DNA from: Cephalopachus bancanus
Lineage: Eukaryota > Chordata > Mammalia > Primates > Tarsiidae
DNA length: 64,000 nucleotides
Assembly: GCA_027257055.1 (NCBI GenBank)
Contig: JAPVLO010000003.1
Span: forward strand, 7,629,501-7,693,500
Direction: 5' to 3'
Position 1 is the stretch's first letter. Each line of letters begins with the position of its first letter. The position numbers and the translations under genes were made by a program. Below are positions 11,581 to 23,610 of the stretch, piece by piece. Under the pieces are notes generated by a model that saw only the letters and a program-made list of their open reading frames with translations, had not been told where the DNA came from and ran no database searches.

Positions 11581-13885
11581 AAAAGGACATATTTATATAG
11601 CCACCTCATCTTATAATATTTTAACCACTAAATTATAATTTTAAAAATATACTAAAGAAGTAATAACTTCTCCATAATCCATAGTACTCGTCATCTTATT
11701 TTGAGGTGTTGTCATCTTGAGAATCTTTAAAAAATCTAATGGTAAGTGTATAGGAATTCTGACCTTACTAAATATCTCAATTCTGAGGGTGTGACTAAGA
11801 TTTTCTATCTACCATCAATGTATGTATTAAATACTAAAAAATATGTAGATCATATATATCAATAAGAAAAAAGATTTTTAAAAATTACAAGATGGTAACA
11901 GAGGCAGCCCTGGCAATAAATTATTTGAAATGAAGTTGCTATACAATTCTTCTATAACATCTTTAGATCTGCTATGATAAAATCTTTGTTTTTTCAGTCT
12001 TTCCTATTTTTCAGTAAGAAATATTACCGCCCTCTAAATTTTCTTAGTGGGTTGAGTTTGGGATCAGAAATAAAGGATTCTCATTCCAGATTGTAATAGC
12101 ATCAGTGTCAAGTCATACTCATGACTGTCATTGGGAATGGCATGAAAAAATAACTTCTATTTCTGAACAAATACACTGTTCCCTGGCTTTTCCTTCACCA
12201 AAGGCAGAAAGAATTAGGAAAAAACAGACGACATAATAATTCCAAGGGTAAAGGCTTTGCTTTTTTCTGTTAGCAATAGTGGTCCCAAGTAGGTGTGACC
12301 TAGGGAAACCTTTATTATACAAGGATAACATGAAGCATGTATAATATTGCATTTGCCTTGGTTTTGTCAGGTTGTCTAGGAAGCAGACACTAAGACAAGA
12401 TTAAATATTGAAATAATTTTTGGAGAAAATATCTGTAAGAGAAGAAGGAGAGAAACTTTAGAAGGCTGAGAAAGTCATCAGAATACACTTTAAGTATGAA
12501 CTGTATGCAGAAAAAAAGAAAGAATGGAAAGGGTGGTCACATCTGAGACTATAGTAGAGTTATAAAGAAAGTTCTTTAGGAAGTCTAAATGTCAAATCTC
12601 CCACCAAAAGTAGTTCTGTCTCTCCCAAGAATGGGATCTGCTTTTCTTATTCCTGTTGTTTTTGATCATTGTCTGGGAGCAGTAAATAGAAACCATTGTC
12701 TTGGCATGAATGTGGAGATTAATTTCAAACACATCAGTTGGGGCCATGGGTCAATTACTCTGTCTGAGATCTTAAAGGCACAATCTCATGACTGCCACAT
12801 ACTCTAATGTGTGTGTGGCCTTTGCTCAATGACTACTTCTCTTCTACAGAATAGAGATGAACATTGGCAAATTGATTTCTAATTGAACATTAGTAAGCAT
12901 ACAGCAATAATATATTCCAGTTATGGCTGGGATAGTCAATGCTTCTGATGTAAAGTTCTTTAAAATAAAATTTTAAAAAACACTACATAAATTGCTTTGT
13001 AACCTGGGTACTTACTAGAGAAAACATCCATTGTATATCAATAAATCATACCAATTCAGTTTTCCCAATATTCTTGAACACAGATAACATAACAAAACAA
13101 TTTCTTATCATTTTCTACAACAGAAAGTTTCTGCTTTTTCCTCAGTTACACAGTTTAAGTCATTTTTCTGTAAAGATTGATATCCTAAAGCCATCACACA
13201 GTCATGCAATCACTTTTTTACACATCTATTTGTTAGAATGAGTTTTATTATTTTTTAATTCACCTAGTTGACTAAACTGAATAGAAGATACAGATGCTTT
13301 ATACACAGGCAGAACTATTTTATACTTATAATGAGCACATTTTACAAGAAAAATACCACACATTTTAGTGTCCCTGAAGGATATTTAAGATCTAGACATT
13401 GGTTATTTCAGCAAAGGTCAGTGCTATATTTTCAGTCAATTTAAAGTTTGCTTATTACGAGCCTGGGGTCCTTGTTACAGGCTGACACAAAATAAAGTTG
13501 AGAAAAACTTATTTATATGTTTACTATAAATAAGGGCAGCATATAAAAGAAGTATATACTCCATTACTTAACTTGTTCTCAGTTAATTCAGTGACCACAG
13601 ACTGTATAATATTCAAGAGGACCTGTTTGTTTCCAGCTTTCTGCTATGAGAGGGCATAGCTATAGATCATTGTCAAAGGGCATAGCTATAGAGTTTGATG
13701 GAATTTAACAAAACCTCATTATGTCTCTACTTTGTTTTGAAAACATCAAACAAACGTAATTTTGTTAACATTGGGTACAATATAAAATACTTGTAACAAA
13801 AGCTGAAATTTTAGATTTAGTCTTAGTTAAACAACAATAAGCATAAACATTGTATATAGAGCATTAATAAAAACCAAGTAGTGTG
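11581..13885. other. AT-rich stretch, no gene seen
   Basis: No supported gene or RNA. Around 12360-12800 the motif 'tctaggaagcagacactaag' hints at an ancient mammalian repeat that I cannot name safely. Confidence 0.45.
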
Positions 13886-13960
13886 GTCCTTCCTTCCTTC
13901 CTTCCTTCCTTCCTTCCTTCCTTCCTTCTTTCCTTCCTTCCCTCTCTTCCTCTTTTCTTT
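13886..13960. repeat. (TTCC)n microsatellite
   Basis: About 17 TTCC units with a few interruptions. It is a second, independent copy of the motif seen near 10.3 kb. Confidence 0.97.
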
Positions 13961-15017
13961 CAATTATTTGGTCAGCCAATTATTCTTTTTTAGTAATGTT
14001 GAAGAACAATGCGGTTTTGTGACTTCAAGTCTTAAGCTATGCATTAAAGTTCCAGTTAGAGAAAAAGGAAAAGTTTAGAGATCATTTATAGTTCTGTAAG
14101 CATAAGAATGTAATGCAAAGATAATTTTTTTTAATTTAGTTACATATGCTCTGTTTGTATCCATCATAACTATCATTTTTTTAATGTTTATAATGAGTAT
14201 GATATTCAATAGTACTATAATGCTTGATTTAATCTCCCAGGAATACAAGCCTCAACTCTAAGGTTTATTATAACTAAAGAAATTATACAACATGGTTGTT
14301 TTAAATGTTTTTGTTCGATTAAGCTACTATAAATTGCACCTCTATTGGGCAATGAAGTTGTTCCCTTAAGCTATATATGAACTTATCAGCTTTATGTTGA
14401 TTATTGCATTACTCTGCAAATAAACTTAACAATTTTGTGTTAACTAACTCTTGTCTGGTAGTCTGGCTATAACCTTCAACCCTTTGAAATGCAGATTGCT
14501 TCTAGCAGTTCAGATTGTTTGTCCAATTATAACAAATGTAATTAGAAGCTAAATGGAAAAGGAAAAAAAAATCTTAATTAAACCTAATCAAAGTGGTCAA
14601 AGCAAAACAACTGATATGTGAATATCTTTACCTCTGTAATAGAAATGATTGCTTACTAGGTCTTCAAAATTAATGCTATTTTAGGTAGTTCCTGTACTTG
14701 GAATAGCATTCTTCTCTGCATCTCTCTACATATGCAAATCCTGCCCAACCTGCTCAAACAACTTTTCACAAACCTTCTGCTGAATCTCAGAACTGGAAAT
14801 AACCACTGGTTTATGTAATCAAGTATTTTATGGTTTCCTCTCTCACTCTAAAAAATCGACTGGAATCCATCCTGAAATACTACAATATTCTAAAATATCA
14901 TTTTTTGAAAATGTAATTTTTAAAATGTTTTATTTTTCTTAAAGAATGTGAAGGGGATCCAAATATATATTCCACAACAACCACATATATATATGTAAAA
15001 TTTTCAATTCACATATT
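13961..15017. other. AT-rich stretch with a possible L2 piece
   Basis: No gene seen. 14690-14860 ('tacttggaatagcattcttc' and a C-rich continuation with 'aaatcctgcccaacctgc') resembles the forward L2 3' region, at low confidence. The rest is unassigned. Confidence 0.4.
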
Positions 15018-15680
15018 TGTGAAACTGAGGCAGGGTAGTTAGGCATAGATAGAGAAATTTTTTGTAAGCAAGTTTGAGGAAGCATTCATACATTTTCTCA
15101 CTCGATTTTTACTGCAAGTCAGGTTAGAATATGGAATCACCAACCTACCCCATCTCCTAAGCCAATCAAAAGAAAATTCCATCAGATGGTAAGAATAGGA
15201 CAGCCAATCTTTCAGCTCATGGTTTGGCACAATAATCATTAAAAATCTTTCAGATTTCCTGTCAAAAGTAGAAGGCTGAATATCACCCCTTAACTAAAGC
15301 CATAGAAATGATAATAAGTCCACCTTTTAGCTCATGAACACATGAAATGGAAAAATCTGGTAGGTCTCCTGCAAGGACCGAATATGTGTTCTATGAAAGA
15401 ATACCCTTCCTCCCAACCTTTCATCAGAAGTGGAGAGATGTCAATCTCTTAGGAGCAGTGGTAACCTGTGCCTCAACCTCTTTGGCATATCAATTGTTGT
15501 GAAACAATATCTAGCTTTTAGTTAAGAGCCAAAATACAGTCTTTCTTTTTTGAGAGACTCACCTGTTCCAGACTTTTCTGTTATGAAACCTCCACCTGCT
15601 TTCTCTTCCCTTTCATCTTCTCGCTAATAAACTTTGCTTTTTTAACTTTGATGGCCACTCTGAAAAATTATTTCAGGGTT
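15018..15680 (+). mobile_element. Probable solo LTR, class I ERV-like
   Basis: The sequence begins 'tgtgaaactgaggcaggg'. It ends with a pyrimidine-rich block, a polyadenylation signal in 'cgctaataaactttgctt' and a U5-like 'ggccactctgaaaaattatt' near 15670. This order (C-rich run, AATAAA, 'ctttgctttt') is typical of gammaretrovirus-like LTRs. Target duplications were not resolved, so both ends are approximate. A frame at 15039-15239 on the minus strand is incidental. Confidence 0.6.
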
Positions 15681-16929
15681 GAGTCAAAGAATCCACAAGT
15701 TTGCATCATTTCATACCTGGCATCAAAAGTACTCTGTTGCATCACATTCTACATCCTGAAATAAGTCTTCTTCCAGCATTATTGCACCATCTTATATTAT
15801 ATGACTGTTCATCTCAGTGTCTTTCTTCCCTTATCTTTATTTTACTAATACAAACGATTTCACCTTTCTTTTTTCTAGAACTTGGAATTTTGATAAAGCA
15901 AAGACATTGCCACTTGTAGGAAGGAAGAGGAAGAGTCAATGAATGCCTTGTTCTAATATTTGCATCTTGTTATCTATGGAGTCAATATCGGGCATTGTAC
16001 CAAGTAGATTCCTGAGACATAATAGTGAACAAGATAGACTTCTGCAACTCCTAGAATGTTATGAAGAATCTAGATAGTTATAAAACATTACGATATATTC
16101 TTTTGCGTTTTCTGAGGTAAATACAAGGTGCAATGGAGTGATAGAGAAGAGTTTTCAAGGCTGAGGTTCTAAAGAACTTAGAATGTTTGGAGAACTACAA
16201 GACATTCATTTTGCTGGAGCATAGCATCTGACAATTGAAATTTCAGAGTGGAGTGGTAACTTAGAAACATATGACAGATGGTTTCACAAAACATATTACA
16301 GAATCCCTCCATGACATTTTATTTTATTTTAGTATAAGTTCTTTGCCATTGTTAAAACTGAAAACAAAGACTGCTTTCTCAAACTTACATATTATAAAGT
16401 AGCAACACAGCACCAGGCTCAAAGTGAGTTGTCAATGTTTTCCTATAATTTTCACTCTATAAATTACTTGTCTTATTAATGACAACGTATACTCATCATT
16501 AGCTTTCATACCCACTAGCTTAGAACTATCCTTTGTGACTAATTGTCTTAGTGTTTCTGATCTATTGAAATATCTCTCCAAATATACACAAATAATTATA
16601 ACAAAGTTTTATATTTCAGTAACAGCTTATATCATCCAAATGAAGAACTTCAAACTGAAAGAGATAAAAATATGTCCAAGAGCATCAATTAGAAATAAAA
16701 ATTGCCTATACTTAGCATGTCTTCATTTCCTTTTTTCTCCACTGCCTTTCTCCCGTCTCAAATAAAAGAAGACAGAAAAATAAGACAAAGATATTCAAGA
16801 TAATTTAAAAATAACTTCTCTTTTGATCATTTTTCCAAATCCTCAAGGGATGTTGAATCCTGGAAGGCACAGTTATCACAAAAAAATTTGTATAGGTGGT
16901 AATGTCTATCAGCAGAACCATTTAATAGT
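15681..16929. other. AT-rich stretch with a weak L2-like piece
   Basis: No gene seen. 15970-16230 on the plus strand ('gacataatagtgaacaagat') suggests a diverged inverted L2 fragment. Downstream sequence is unassigned. Confidence 0.4.
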
Positions 16930-16930
16930 A

Positions 16931-17215
16931 GAAACTATGAATTGCTGGGCTCGGTGGCTCAGCCTGTAATCCCGCGCCTTTGGGAGGCTGAGGTGAGTGG
17001 ATTGCCTGAGCCCGTGGATTTGAGACCCGCCTGGGCAGTGAGACTTCATCTCTACAATAAATAAAAAAATCAGCCGGGAGTGGTAGCACATGCCTGTAAT
17101 TCTGGCTACTTGGAAGGCTGAGGCGGAAGGATTGCTGGAGCCCAGCAGGCGAGGCTGCGGTGGCTGGGAGTGGCCACTGCACTCCAGTCTGGGCGTCAGA
17201 GTGAGAGACCAACTC

Positions 17216-17248
<33 letters not shown>

Positions 17249-17257
17249 CTATGAATT
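16931..17257 (+). mobile_element. Alu (lineage-specific, 5-bp-deleted subfamily)
   Basis: A complete dimeric Alu, body 16944-17244, with an (AAAAG)n tail and perfect 13-bp target duplications 'gaaactatgaatt' at 16931-16943 and 17245-17257. The left arm reads 'cctgggcagtgagac', lacking the 'acttg' of the other subfamily. The 119- and 96-codon minus-strand frames here are Alu artefacts. Confidence 0.98.
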
Positions 17258-17857
17258 ATTGTTTTCACGGATCTAATAGAGTCAAAATTTTTAAAATATT
17301 CTTTAGATACAAAGAATATGTAGATTAATTAGAAAAGATATGTTCTGGGTATATGTTAAAAACTAGAGATTAAATTAGAAGTATTATTTCCAGTTGCATA
17401 TTTGATTTCCAGATTTTGCTACTTAGAAGAACTGAGTTCCAGACCAAGAGCAAACACTATAACTCTCTGTAAGCAAAAAGCATACCTCAATGTATTTCAT
17501 TTTAATTCAAGAATGTGTTTTTAAAAATGGAGGCAAAAAAGGAAAGCCAAGCTAATTTAGACAATACAATACAGAGTATTAATTGTGGCAGAGTAACTAT
17601 TTGTTAATTGTGTAATTTAAATGATTGTCATTTGTGTTAATTGTTCACTGGTATCCATTCTCCCTGATCTCTTTCTTGCCAAGATTTTAGCTGGGCATGT
17701 TATAGACATCATTGACCAATGTTTCTTGCTGATAAACTTGGATATCTGATTAAATTTTGGACCAATGTCGGTATGTAAGCTGAAGTGATATATGCAATTG
17801 AGAGTACATTTGCTTATAAGGAAATATAAGAAAAAAAAATTTTTAAAGCACATTGAA
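17258..17857. other. AT-rich stretch, no gene seen
   Basis: 600 bp between two Alus with no recognised element. Confidence 0.5.
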
Positions 17858-18152
17858 GCCGGGCTCGGTGGCTCAGCCTGTAATCCTGGGACTTGGGAGG
17901 CTGAGGTGAGTGGATTTCCTGAGCCCGTGGGTTTGAGACCCGCCTGGGCAACTTGGTGAGACCTCATCTCTACAATAAATCAAAAATTAGCCGGGTGTGG
18001 TAGCACGTGCCTGTAGTTCCAGCTACTTGGAAGGCTGAGGCGGAAGGATCGCCAGAGCCCAGCATATCGAGGCTGTGGTGGCCAGGAGTGTGCCACTGCA
18101 CTCCAGTCTGGGCCACAGAGTGCGACTCCAACTCAAAAAATAAAAAAAAAAA
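17858..18152 (+). mobile_element. Alu (lineage-specific, undeleted subfamily)
   Basis: It starts 'gccgggctcggtggctcagc' and keeps 'gggcaacttggtgagacc'. It ends 'gactccaactcaaaaaat' and an A tail. I could not find convincing target duplications. Confidence 0.97.
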
Positions 18153-18249
18153 CCACTATTTCTAAATTTTTTTTTTCTAAGAAGTTACTTTTACTTTATA
18201 AGGGACACAGATAAGTATAAGAAAGCAAATTCTAGGTTTGCTTTTTTTA

Positions 18250-18345
18250 ACTTTGTCAATTTGCACAAGTTCCCAATTTCTTGTAAACTATTGCTAACTT
18301 ACCTAGTTCCTAAAGTTGTTTTAAGAATTAAATGAAACAATACAT
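18250..18345 (+). repeat. MIR remnant
   Basis: The forward MIR 3' half is visible as 'tgcacaagttcccaatttct' followed by 'gttgttttaagaattaaatg'. Confidence 0.55.
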
Positions 18346-18349
18346 TGAA

Positions 18350-18674
18350 GTTTCTTGTTATCTATGGGGGAGATATCCCAAGACCCCCTGTGGACACCAG
18401 AAACTACAAATGGTTTCAAAATCTATATGTATGCTATGATGTACATACTTACGGTGAAGTTTAATTTACAAATTAGGTATGGCAAGATAGTAACAGCTAT
18501 CACTAATAATAAAATGAAGCAATTATAACAATATACTGTAATAAATTGTATGTGACTGTGGTCTCTATTTCTCTCTCAAAATATTGTACTATACTCACCT
18601 ATTTTCAAACTACAATTTACTTCAGGTAAATGAAACCACAGAAATTAAAATTACAGAAAAGGGGAGACTACTGG
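18350..18674. mobile_element. Tigger-family DNA transposon remnant
   Basis: It begins 'tatctatgggggagatatcc' and ends 'aggggagactactg', an imperfect inverted pair. The internal 'tttaatttacaaattaggta' and 'acaatatactgtaataaatt' match the interior I recall for non-autonomous pogo/Tigger elements. No transposase frame remains. The exact subfamily is not certain. Confidence 0.65.
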
Positions 18675-18710
18675 ACATAGTAATGGAAGTTCTAACCAAA
18701 GTAATTAGGC

Positions 18711-18783
18711 AAGAAAAATAAATACTGGAGTGCAGTGGCATGATTGTGGCTCATTGTAGCCTAGAAAAAAAGAAAAATAAATA
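18711..18783 (-). mobile_element. 45-bp antisense-Alu scrap with target duplications
   Basis: The insert 18725-18769 is 'ctggagtgcagtggcatg...' ending in a short A run, that is, the antisense of an Alu right part plus A's. It is flanked by perfect 14-bp repeats 'aagaaaaataaata' at 18711-18724 and 18770-18783. Removing insert and one repeat restores a continuous L1. This is an L1-machinery insertion of a tiny transcript piece. Confidence 0.8.
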
Positions 18784-19220
18784 AAAGGCATTCAAATAAG
18801 TACCCTTTATTCAAATAAAGGCAAAAAGTGAAATTTTCTCTTTTTGCAAATGATATTAAACATAGAAATGCTTAAATTTGCTGACAAAAAACTGTCAGAA
18901 CTGAAAAACAAATTCACTAAGAATGTAGGATACAAAATCAATATACAAAAATACATAGTATTTCTATAGACTAATAAACTATCCAAAAAATTAAGGAAAC
19001 AATTTTCAATAGCATAAAAATTTAGAAAAAAATGTAATAAATGAGATGAAACATCTGTACACGAAAGATATAAAACATTGATGAAAGAAATTGAAGATAT
19101 AGAAATAAATAAAAAGATATTTCATATTCAAGGATTACTAGAATTTATACTACCCAAGCAGATATATAGATTCAGTGTAATCCTTTTCAAAATTCCAATG
19201 ACATTTTTTCAAAGTAATAG

Positions 19221-20587
19221 AAAAAGTGTTGGGGTCTTTGCCAACCCCGACTTATGAGCGTGGGTTGGACCGCTCTGGTGGATCAAGACAGAGAGAAGAA
19301 AATGACTCTGAGGCCATTCTTCTGGGAACAGTCTGATCAGGACTGAAGCCAAATTTTATTTGAACTCCTTCCAACTTATATACTATTTTTTATACCCTCC
19401 AGCAGTGTGACAATCACTTGCTGGGGGCGTACACATTCCTATGCAAATTATGCATCACGAGACTTGCAAGTTCCAAGCAAACAATTATAATTCCATGATG
19501 CATGACGTGTTTTACAAAACCCACATTAAATTTACAGGCATACAATTTTTAATACAGAATGTTCAAAGTGTTCTCCACAATGTTCAATAAATCATTCACA
19601 CTATACTTTTTGTCCCAGACCCTGATTAATACAAAAACTTTTTTAAGTTAAATCCAAGTTTACTGACTCCTAATATTTTCAATGATTAATAGTATCAATT
19701 TAACACTATACCATAATCTATAAGTTTACTTAAATGACTCAGTTATTTTATTAATCTATTATGGTTTAATGTAGTGTCCTGTAATTCTATAACAATTAAA
19801 ACTTATTCTTAAATTATAAAACCTTACCATGACTTAAATGAATTTCCTATGTCTAAACTTTAATTTTTGTAATGATTGACCTTTAATACTATGCTTTATC
19901 ATTAATTCTTTTATAAATCGTGTAGTAATTATTATATTTAAATAATGTAGCCAAAAGAAACAAAACAGCAAGCATAAATTTACTCAAATATACTCTAAAA
20001 CGTAACTATAAGTGTATAAATATATATTTTATCCTAACAAGTCTACTCTAGAAATCATATAGTAGCTTTCACACTCCTGAGTAAGGAAATGCATGGCCAC
20101 ATGGCCTCGGGCTGAGGTAAACAGAGGCAGACAGTTTCGGTATGAAACAAAGGCATAGTCGCCAAGTTAATGGCTTTGGGCTGCAGACAGTTTTCGGTAT
20201 TTAACAAAACAAAGACAAGGAAATGCATAGCCTGTAACGGGACAAGAGCAATCGTTTCTGCCTGGCCAGGAACAGGGCAATAAGACTATGATGGTAATTT
20301 AGTCTCTAATCTTAGCTCTAGGGGAAACTGCTTAAGAGTTGACTCACCAGTCTACCAAGAAAATAGAAGTTTGAAAAATATCTAGAAAGAAATACAACTT
20401 AGAATCATATAAGATAATTCTGCTGAGCAGCTTTCCATCAGGCTTTACTGCCACGTATGCACACTGGTCACTAATCACACGCCAATATTATAGGTATAAC
20501 TGACATCCTATGTCAGAGGCGATCTTCCAGATGGGCCTTTACAGGCCTCAGCCATGTAGCTATAGATGTTGGCTCCCAACAAAAAAG
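19221..20587 (-). mobile_element. Solo LTR (ERV2/class II-like by target-site length)
   Basis: The element spans 19227-20581 (1,355 bp) with terminal inverted repeats 'tgttggg' and 'cccaaca' and perfect 6-bp target duplications 'aaaaag' at 19221-19226 and 20582-20587. It interrupts an L1, whose sequence resumes cleanly after it. Transcriptional signals read on the minus strand: a TATA-like 'ggtataaaaaatag' near 19391, then AATAAA near 19355, then a roughly 130-bp U5. A 6-bp duplication is typical of class II retroviruses; family name unknown. No internal viral coding sequence is present. Confidence 0.88.
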
Positions 20588-21527
20588 AATTCCATAGTTT
20601 GTGAAAAAAGACAGCTAAAAGCCAAAGCAATCTTTAGCAGAAAGAACAAAGTTGGAGGTATCACAAGACATGATCTCAAAATCTACTACAAAGCAATAGT
20701 AACCAAAATAAAATGGTACTGACACAAAACAGACATATAACAATGAAACAGAATAGAAAAAAAAAGAAAGAAATCCACATGTTCATGGAAACTGATCTTT
20801 AAAAAAGTTGACAACAATACATAATGGGGGGAATAAAAAGACAGTCCCTTGAATAAATGGTGCTGGGAAAACTGAATGTCCACATGCAAAAGAATAAAAA
20901 TTGACCTGTATGTCACATCACATTAAAAAATCAATTCAAAATGTACTAAAGACTTATATGCAAGATCTAAAACTATAAAAATATTAGAAAAAATATATAT
21001 TTTATAAAACTCCATGACATTGCCTGGGAAATTATTCTTTTGTATATGACCCCAACAGCACAAGCTACACAAGCAAACATATACAAATGGGAATACATAC
21101 AACTAAAAAAATTTGCAAATCATACCTTTGCTAGGGTGTCAACATCCAAAATATATAAGAAACTCAAACAACTGAGTAATAAGAAAACAAAAAACTTGAC
21201 TTATAAATGGGAAAAATACTAGAACATAAATTTATCAAAAGAAAATATACAAATAGTCAACAGATATATCAAAAAATACTCGACAACACTAATCATCAGG
21301 GAAATGCAAATTAAAACCACAATGAGATCACCTCATATCTGTCAGGAGGGCTATTATAAAAAAGGCAAGAGATAGCAAGCATTAGTGAGAATATAAATTA
21401 AAAAAGAACAATGTATTTTGTTGGTGGGATTTTAAATTAGTATGGCTATTACAGAAAATGGTGTGGAGTTTCCTCACATGATTAAAAATAGAATTACCAT
21501 ATAATCCAGCAAGTCCACTTCTGGGTA

Positions 21528-21974
21528 TCAGTTGAACTTTAAATAGCACAGGCTTAAATTGTGTGAGTCCCCTTATACATAGACTTTCTTCAGCTTCTGC
21601 CACGCCTGAGACAGCAAGTCCAACCAACCTATCTTCTTCCTCCTCCTCCTCAGCCTATTCAGCATGAAGACAATGGGGATGAAAACCTATATAATGATCC
21701 CCTTCCACTTAATGAATAGTTTATATATTTCTCTTCTTTGTGATCTTCTTAATAATATTTTCTCTTCTCTAGTTTACTTTATTGTGAGAATAGAGTACAT
21801 AATATGTGGACCATACAATATATGTGTTCAACGAAGGATTATATCATTGGTAAGACTTTTGGTTACCAGTAGGCTATTAGTAATTAAGTTTTTGAAGAGT
21901 CGTGATTATGCATGAATTTTAAATTGTGTGGGAATCAGTGCCCCTAACTCCCACATTGCTCAAGGTTCAACTTT
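21528..21974 (+). mobile_element. Tigger2-type DNA transposon, inserted in L1
   Basis: The ends 'cagttgaactttaaatagca' and 'cattgctcaaggttcaactt' form the terminal inverted repeat, with TA at both borders. The interior shows the C-terminal transposase remnant and 3' part ('cctcctcctcctcagcctat', 'gtaggctattagtaattaag'), which I recognise as an internally deleted Tigger2. The L1 continues on both sides ('acttctgggta' / 'taaccaaaggaaatt'). The 83-codon frame inside has no intact function. Confidence 0.82.
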
Positions 21975-22612
21975 ATAACCAAAGGAAATTAAATTAGTAT
22001 ATTGAAAATATCTTCATTTCAATGTTTATTGCAGCACTATTCGCAATAGCCAAGATATGGAATTGACCTAAGCATTCATCAATGAAATAGATCTTTAAGA
22101 ATTGGTATATGTACTCAATGAAATGCTATTCAGTCTTGTAAAAAGAAGGAAATTCTGTCATTTGCAACAACATGGATAAACCTAGAGGACATTATAAGTG
22201 AAATAAGACAGGCACAGAATGATAAATACCATATCATTTATATGTGAAATCTAAAATGTTGAACTCATAGAAAAAGAGGGTAAAATGTTGGTTACCTGGT
22301 TACCATGACCTAGCAGGGGTCTTGGTGGGGTGGGCTTGGGAAGATATTGGTTAAAAGATACAAAATTTCAGTTACAAGAAGGAATAAGTTCAGGAGCTAT
22401 TGCTCAACCTGGTGCTTACGGTTAATGATAATGTATTGTACACTTAAAAATTGCTAAAAGAATAGATTTCAAATGCTCACACCACAGATAATGTATGCAA
22501 GGTAATTAATAGGTTAATTAGTTTGATTTATCTTTTCCACAGTGTGTGTGTGTATATATATATGTATATAAATATTATGCTGTACCCCATAAATATATTC
22601 AATTTTTATTTG

Positions 22613-23310
22613 CCAAGCTAAAGTACATCAATTATTTACTTTAAAAAATACTGTCCAGGACAGTATCTGCATGTGTAGTGTCTATTAATAGTTGTTTTTA
22701 AATCACACAATACAAATTATTATACTTAATTCCAAAATTAACTTAAAAGACACAAGTTGTTTTATCTCTACTGTAACAGTAAGTGGCAGAGCTGGAATTT
22801 AAACCATGTTTATGTAACTGGAAAGTCCACACTGTCTAAAAATATAGAAATATGTTAGATTTCACCATAAATGTTCATGTTTTTAGATGTACAATAAAAG
22901 GTAAATTATTTAAAAATTGAGAAAACAGAAATCTATACCAAGCAGACTTAATATCTTTTGCATATATGCATTTAAAATTGAGTAAGAAAAAACATGAAAT
23001 TCCACATTTACGTGGATAAAGACAATTCACAAAAATGAAATAAACATAAAAACTGTACTAGCAGTCAAATAAATGTTTTACCCTTCATCAGCCAAAATAT
23101 GAAAAATAAATATATTCCTCAAAAGTAGAGATCAGGCATGATTGTACACTGTTAGTGACACTTAAATTAGTATAATTTGAATGTAAGTTGATTTGACAAA
23201 ATCATAATTAGGTGCATAACTGTTATCCTGGTTATTTCACCACTAGGAAATATGAAATGTTTACCTATAAGAGTGTGGTTGCGACGACTCTATATAAAGG
23301 TAAAAAATTG
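22613..23310. other. AT-rich stretch, no gene seen
   Basis: About 700 bp with no recognised element. The last part of the preceding L1 holds a short (GT)n(AT)n run at 22543-22567. Confidence 0.5.
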
Positions 23311-23610
23311 GGCCGGGCACAGTGGTTCACACCTGTAATCTCAGCACTTTGGGAGGCCAAGGTGAAAGGATAGCCTGAGTCCTGGAGTTTGAGACTAGCC
23401 TGGGAAATATGGCGATATCTTGTCTCTACAATAAAATAAAATAAAAAATTAGCCAACTGTGGTGGTACACACCTGTAGTCCCAGCTACACAGGAGGCTGA
23501 GGTGGAAGGATTGCCTGAGCTCAGCAGGTCAAGGCTGTGGTAGCTGTGATTGTGTCACTGCATTCCAGCCTAAGTGGCAGAGTGACACTCTGACTCAAAA
23601 AAATAAAAAA
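23311..23610 (+). mobile_element. Alu (older, AluJ-like)
   Basis: The start 'ggccgggcacagtggttcac' and 'cagcactttgggaggccaag' are of the ancestral AluJ kind, unlike the lineage-specific copies nearby. The linker already has 'ctctacaataaaa', so it may be an intermediate. Target duplications are not visible. Confidence 0.93.

Larger units (their letters stand above)
18675..22612 (+). mobile_element. Old L1 (L1M/L1MA-type), 3' part, multiply interrupted
   Basis: The L1 pieces are 18675-18724, 18784-19226, 20582-21527 and 21975-22612. They read in order through the ORF2 C-terminal region ('aatattgaaaagatttt'-type A-rich coding sequence, 'caatgacattttttcaaagt', 'aaagttggaggtatcaca', 'ctgggaaaactgaatgtcca') and the 3' UTR ('tggttaccatgacctagcag'). 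The 3' end is near 'gctgtaccccataaatatat'. Every frame is broken. Inserted into it are a 45-bp antisense-Alu scrap, a solo LTR and a Tigger2, each described separately. Confidence 0.88.
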
